Origin: Setaria digitata
Lineage: Eukaryota; Nematoda; Chromadorea; Rhabditida; Setariidae
Direction: 5' to 3'
NCBI GenBank assembly: GCA_003640385.1
Contig: RCAB01000612.1
Coordinates: 1 to 32,665, forward strand
Length of the DNA: 32,665 bases
Positions 30,201-32,665 of the stretch are shown piece by piece. Both the position numbers and the translations under genes were made by a program. A model generated the notes under the pieces. The model saw only the letters and a list, made by a program, of their open reading frames with translations. It was not told where the DNA came from and searched no databases. Every line of letters begins with the position of its first letter. Position 1 is the stretch's first letter.

Positions 30201-32311
30201 ATTAATCTCTTCCTTTTATAAAACCTTTTTTTTTCAATTTAAATTACAAAATGATATAGCCCTAGTAAGCCAGCTTACTTATTTTCTTCATCAAAAAAAA
30301 AAAAAAAAATTATTGATTGGGAAGAAAAAGAGAGAAAAAATAATTATTTTATAAATTGAATTTCTGTTTTCTTTATTTTTTCTTCCCGATTAAATTTAAA
30401 AACGAAAAAAAATTAGGTTAAATAAATTTTTTTCATTTGATTAAATATTCATTCGCTCGCCAAATTTCGTTTGTTCTTCAATTCTATCCTATTCAATTAC
30501 TTTTTCACCTTTTATAATTTTAATTTTTCATTTGATTCAATTTAAAAAATAAACAAATAAAACAAAAAACGCTTAATTACTTGGTAGATTGCAATTCGAA
30601 CAATCGATTCTTCAACTCCTTCATGTGGCCAAGTATAACCGACGACAATTGCAACAGCACCACCAATCAATAGGACTAGGCCAAAAACGGTTAAAACACG
30701 GCAAAGCCAAAGTCCTGCACGTTGTGCCGGTGGTGGTGGCAAAAGATACCTTTAATAAATAATCCTTCTAATAATTACTAACCAATAAAATAGAAAATGA
30801 AAAGAACAAAATTCATATAATAAGTTGCTTGCATTAAAATTCAAAAAAAAAAAAAAATTTGAAAATCATTTAAGAATTAGTAAATAAGTTTAAAATTATA
30901 TACAAAGATTTACGCTATATTCGTGCAAAAAAAGTTGGGAAGAAAATTAATCTCAAACTTTCTTCGTTAAAATAATTTTTGTAAAAATCTTACAATTATA
31001 TTTTGGATTCTATAATAATGATAATAATAATACATTAAATAAGTTTTCTTTAAGGAGGAATAATTCTTCCTTAATTTTTTTTTTGCGATGAAATAAATAA
31101 TTTTAATGTCTGTTTGTTTTTGTTTTAAAAAATTTTATAGAAAATAAAAAAAATAAAAAAGTGAAATATCTTTAAATTTTTTCTTTTTATTAAGCAATTG
31201 ACGTTATCAAAATTTTTTTTGTTTCAAAATGGATAATTTCAAACTTTATTTTTAAAACTTAAACAAACATTAGCTTCCTAATCAATCATCTTTTCAATAT
31301 TTCTCTCACTTTTTTTTTCACTGTTTAAAAAAAATTTTTACATCATTATTCGAAATATTGAATAAAAATGAGCAGGATGCTAGTATTAGTGCGAATCTTA
31401 CAAAAATTTCCATCCATTCATTATAGCTGCTAATTAAATAATTAAATTTAATAGTTTTTGCTACTGCATACTCACCACAAGCTATATATGAATTCACTTT
31501 TTTTTTGTTTTCTTTAAATGCACAACTTTTTCCTTCTCTTTTTTTTTGTATTTGTGATAAAAATTTGATAATTTAAGTAAAAAACTTAGCTAAAAAAAAA
31601 TGATTGTTTATNTTTAGTAGTATTAGCTATTAATGAATGATAAAATTGAACAGGAAAGAAAAAAAATGATTGTTTATTGCTAAAATTTAACTAATCATTT
31701 TTGCTAAATTTATAAATTTTTTCATTTTTCTTTTTCTCTTTTTTTTCTAAGTATGAAAGTAGATAGAAAAAAAAAAAAAAAAGAAAATGTATATATATAA
31801 ACCAGGCTCCAGCTGATTCGATATCTTCAATTGTTGGTGACTGATAAAATTGATGAAGATATGATCGTATCCCGAAACCTTTTCCAGGTGCTGTTACACC
31901 GTCCAGTAGTGCGTTTGGCTTTGATGCACCTGGTATTATTGTAAGAAAAAAAGAAAAATTAATTTTGAAATAAAATAATTCTTACTTTTCCATTACAAAA
32001 AATAATTAGTTCGTAATCAATGCAATATTAATTCTTAGAAATCAAAAATTATTTATTTATTTTTTTTTCAAAATTAATAAATTGAAAACTAATCAATTAG
32101 TGATTTTGAAATTGAAACTTTTCTTTTTCCTTTCTTTTTTAAATAATTTCATCAAATTTCTGTTCATTTTAATAAATTTTCATTTTCTAAATCCATACTA
32201 TTTTCTCTCTTTCTTTTGAAAATGAAATTAATTAAAATGTTAACCAATAATGTTATCATGATCAGTTGCTTCATCCTTTTTCGACGCTGAGCCACGACCA
32301 AATATGGTCAT
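27096..32311 (-). CDS. Neurensin-like two-transmembrane protein, 6 exons, 265 residues
   Basis: Gene-level entry; exons follow. All six exons join in phase from ATG to TGA. The cytosolic N-terminus carries GFGIRSYLHQFYQSPT with RSYLHQFY at residues 44-51, the hallmark of the neurensin family. A proline run (PPPP, 69-72) leads to membrane segment 1 (about 83-103, VLTVFGLVLLIGGAVAIVVG). A loop of about 45 residues ends in a basic patch DPMRRWKMF. Membrane segment 2 (about 150-170, CMFASGAVMLALSLLTPTLA) follows, then a hydrophilic tail of about 95 residues. In vertebrates neurensins are vesicle membrane proteins of neurons linked to neurite growth; a similar role here is inference. The length is somewhat above the ~200 residues of vertebrate NRSN1. 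An in-frame TAA 15 bases upstream fixes the start. Confidence 0.88.
27868..28087 (-). CDS. Exon 5, neurensin-like gene (membrane segment 2)
   Basis: Acceptor is atattttcag and donor is gtaagc, both consensus. It encodes GLCMFASGAVMLALSLLTPT, LAGCFKNKGLASFISEDS and the start of the tail, PNEPPIRLYPANSGKTE (residues 149-221). Confidence 0.92.
29074..29342. repeat. Direct duplication of 134 bp around an N
   Basis: Copies at 29074-29207 and 29209-29342 differ at two bases, with the N at 29208 between them. The second copy runs into the donor side of neurensin-like exon 4. Confidence 0.9.
29102..29139. repeat. Perfect 38-bp palindrome (first of two copies)
   Basis: The arms atcgatttca and tgaaatcgat flank an alternating AT core. 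The second copy at 29237-29274 comes from the N-flanked duplication. Confidence 0.85.
29347..29428 (-). CDS. Exon 4, neurensin-like gene (loop)
   Basis: Acceptor is tcaatttcag and donor is gttaga. It encodes DEDGSFYVPPEKLAEILKDP and MRRWKMF (residues 122-148), the loop between the two membrane segments, ending in a basic patch next to segment 2. The donor lies within the end of a duplicated 134-bp copy at an N-marked assembly join, so its neighbourhood should be treated with care. Confidence 0.85.
29648..29990. repeat. Diverged direct repeat, about 130 bp x 2
   Basis: Both units share caaatatttggattgctttt and then aattaa-rich, gagaaattaa-like blocks in the same order, 206 bp apart, inside a neurensin-like intron. 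Confidence 0.6.
30581..30749 (-). CDS. Exon 3, neurensin-like gene (membrane segment 1)
   Basis: Acceptor is ttattaaag, unusual in lacking the pyrimidine before AAG; the donor is gtaatt. It completes a Trp codon and encodes YLLPPPPAQRAGLWLCR, membrane segment 1 and YTWPHEGVEESIVRIAIYQ (residues 65-121). Confidence 0.9.
31803..31929 (-). CDS. Exon 2, neurensin-like gene (RSYLHQFY motif)
   Basis: Acceptor is ataccag and donor is gtttat, both only moderate. It encodes ASKPNALLDGVTAPGKGFG, then IRSYLHQFYQSPTIEDIESA (residues 23-64). This exon holds the motif that identifies the family. Confidence 0.9.
32245..32311 (-). CDS. Exon 1, neurensin-like gene
   Basis: Encodes MTIFGRGSASKKDEATDHDN and II, a charged cytosolic start. 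The donor is gttaac and one base is carried over. An acceptor upstream with a 41-base leader fits a trans-spliced message. Confidence 0.82.
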
Positions 32312-32352
32312 CGTTTGCTGTTGTTACACCTCCACCCACTGCTAACTATGAC

Positions 32353-32361
32353 CTGGAAAAA
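32353..32361 (-). promoter_or_regulatory. Candidate trans-splice acceptor, neurensin-like gene
   Basis: Read on the minus strand this is ctttttccag, a strong acceptor, followed by a 41-base leader that contains an in-frame TAA before the ATG. A spliced leader or a 5' non-coding exon would both fit. Confidence 0.5.
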
Positions 32362-32665
32362 GAAACAGCTGTTAATTAATTAATTAATTAGTTGCGTAAT
32401 ATGTTTCTTCAGCAACTAAGAGCAAGCAATGTTTGAATAATTAACAATTTTTTAATTCATAGTTCCAGATTGAAATAAAAAGAAAAGTATGCATAGATAA
32501 TTGGACGTTATATGTAGTAATAAAATGTTAGGCTTAAAATTACCACTTGAAAAGGTGGGAAAAAGAACATCAAAAAGTGCTCGAGTAATAATGCAAAATG
32601 AACAGCAGCATGATGATAACAAAGGGATTTAAAGCGGTGATAAATGATAAATTAGGTGATTAGTT
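32362..32665. other. Upstream region of the neurensin-like gene
   Basis: AT-rich sequence with a (TTAA/ATTA) run at 32373-32390. It should hold the promoter of the minus-strand gene, but no motif is recognisable. Confidence 0.4.

Larger units (their letters stand above)
27229..32244 (-). other. Introns of the neurensin-like gene
   Basis: Five introns of 315 to 1259 bases, AT-rich with many A and T runs. They contain three N positions, two copies of a palindrome near 29.1-29.3 kb and a diverged direct repeat at 29648-29990. No nested gene is seen. Confidence 0.6.

Overview
This window is eukaryotic nuclear DNA, most likely from a nematode, and the style suggests a filarial or other spirurid worm. 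The reasons are strong AT richness outside exons, dense homopolymer T and A tracts, short exons with nematode-type acceptors (tttcag, ttttag, ttgcag) and gtaagt-like donors, and likely trans-splice acceptors just before start codons. The species is inferred, not proven. Genes were rebuilt by joining short open segments whose splice phases agree; most exons are too short to stand out as open frames.

Region 1 (about 1-19460, + strand): one large gene with 16 phase-consistent exons, predicted at 775 residues. It has a Ser/Pro/Arg-rich, probably disordered N-terminal half, a central coiled coil, a Ser-rich acidic linker and a short C-terminal coiled coil. I could not assign it to a family. The first exon (193-232) is the least certain part. 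One intron (4827-10246) is 5.4 kb and carries hairpins, microsatellites and duplicated assembly joints.

Region 2 (19247-24015): intergenic and AT-rich. It holds tandem repeats, a 66-bp duplication with a signal-peptide-like mini-ORF on the - strand, and two orphan exon-like segments (22305-22433 and 22527-22620).

Region 3 (24016-26266, + strand): a small three-exon gene for a 115-residue protein with one transmembrane segment at its N-terminus. None of its exons reaches 60 codons. I do not recognise its family.

Region 4 (32352-26915, - strand): a six-exon gene for a 265-residue, two-transmembrane neurensin-like protein. It has the diagnostic RSYLHQFY motif before the first membrane segment. 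It is transcribed convergently with the region 3 gene.

At least three of the five single-base N positions sit between near-identical direct copies of 78-134 bp. This looks like unmerged contig ends rather than biology. I see no rRNA, tRNA, CRISPR array, transposase or other selfish gene, and no evidence of an unusual multi-gene system. The most novel items are the small membrane-protein gene, the unassigned coiled-coil protein and several candidate alternative or orphan exons.
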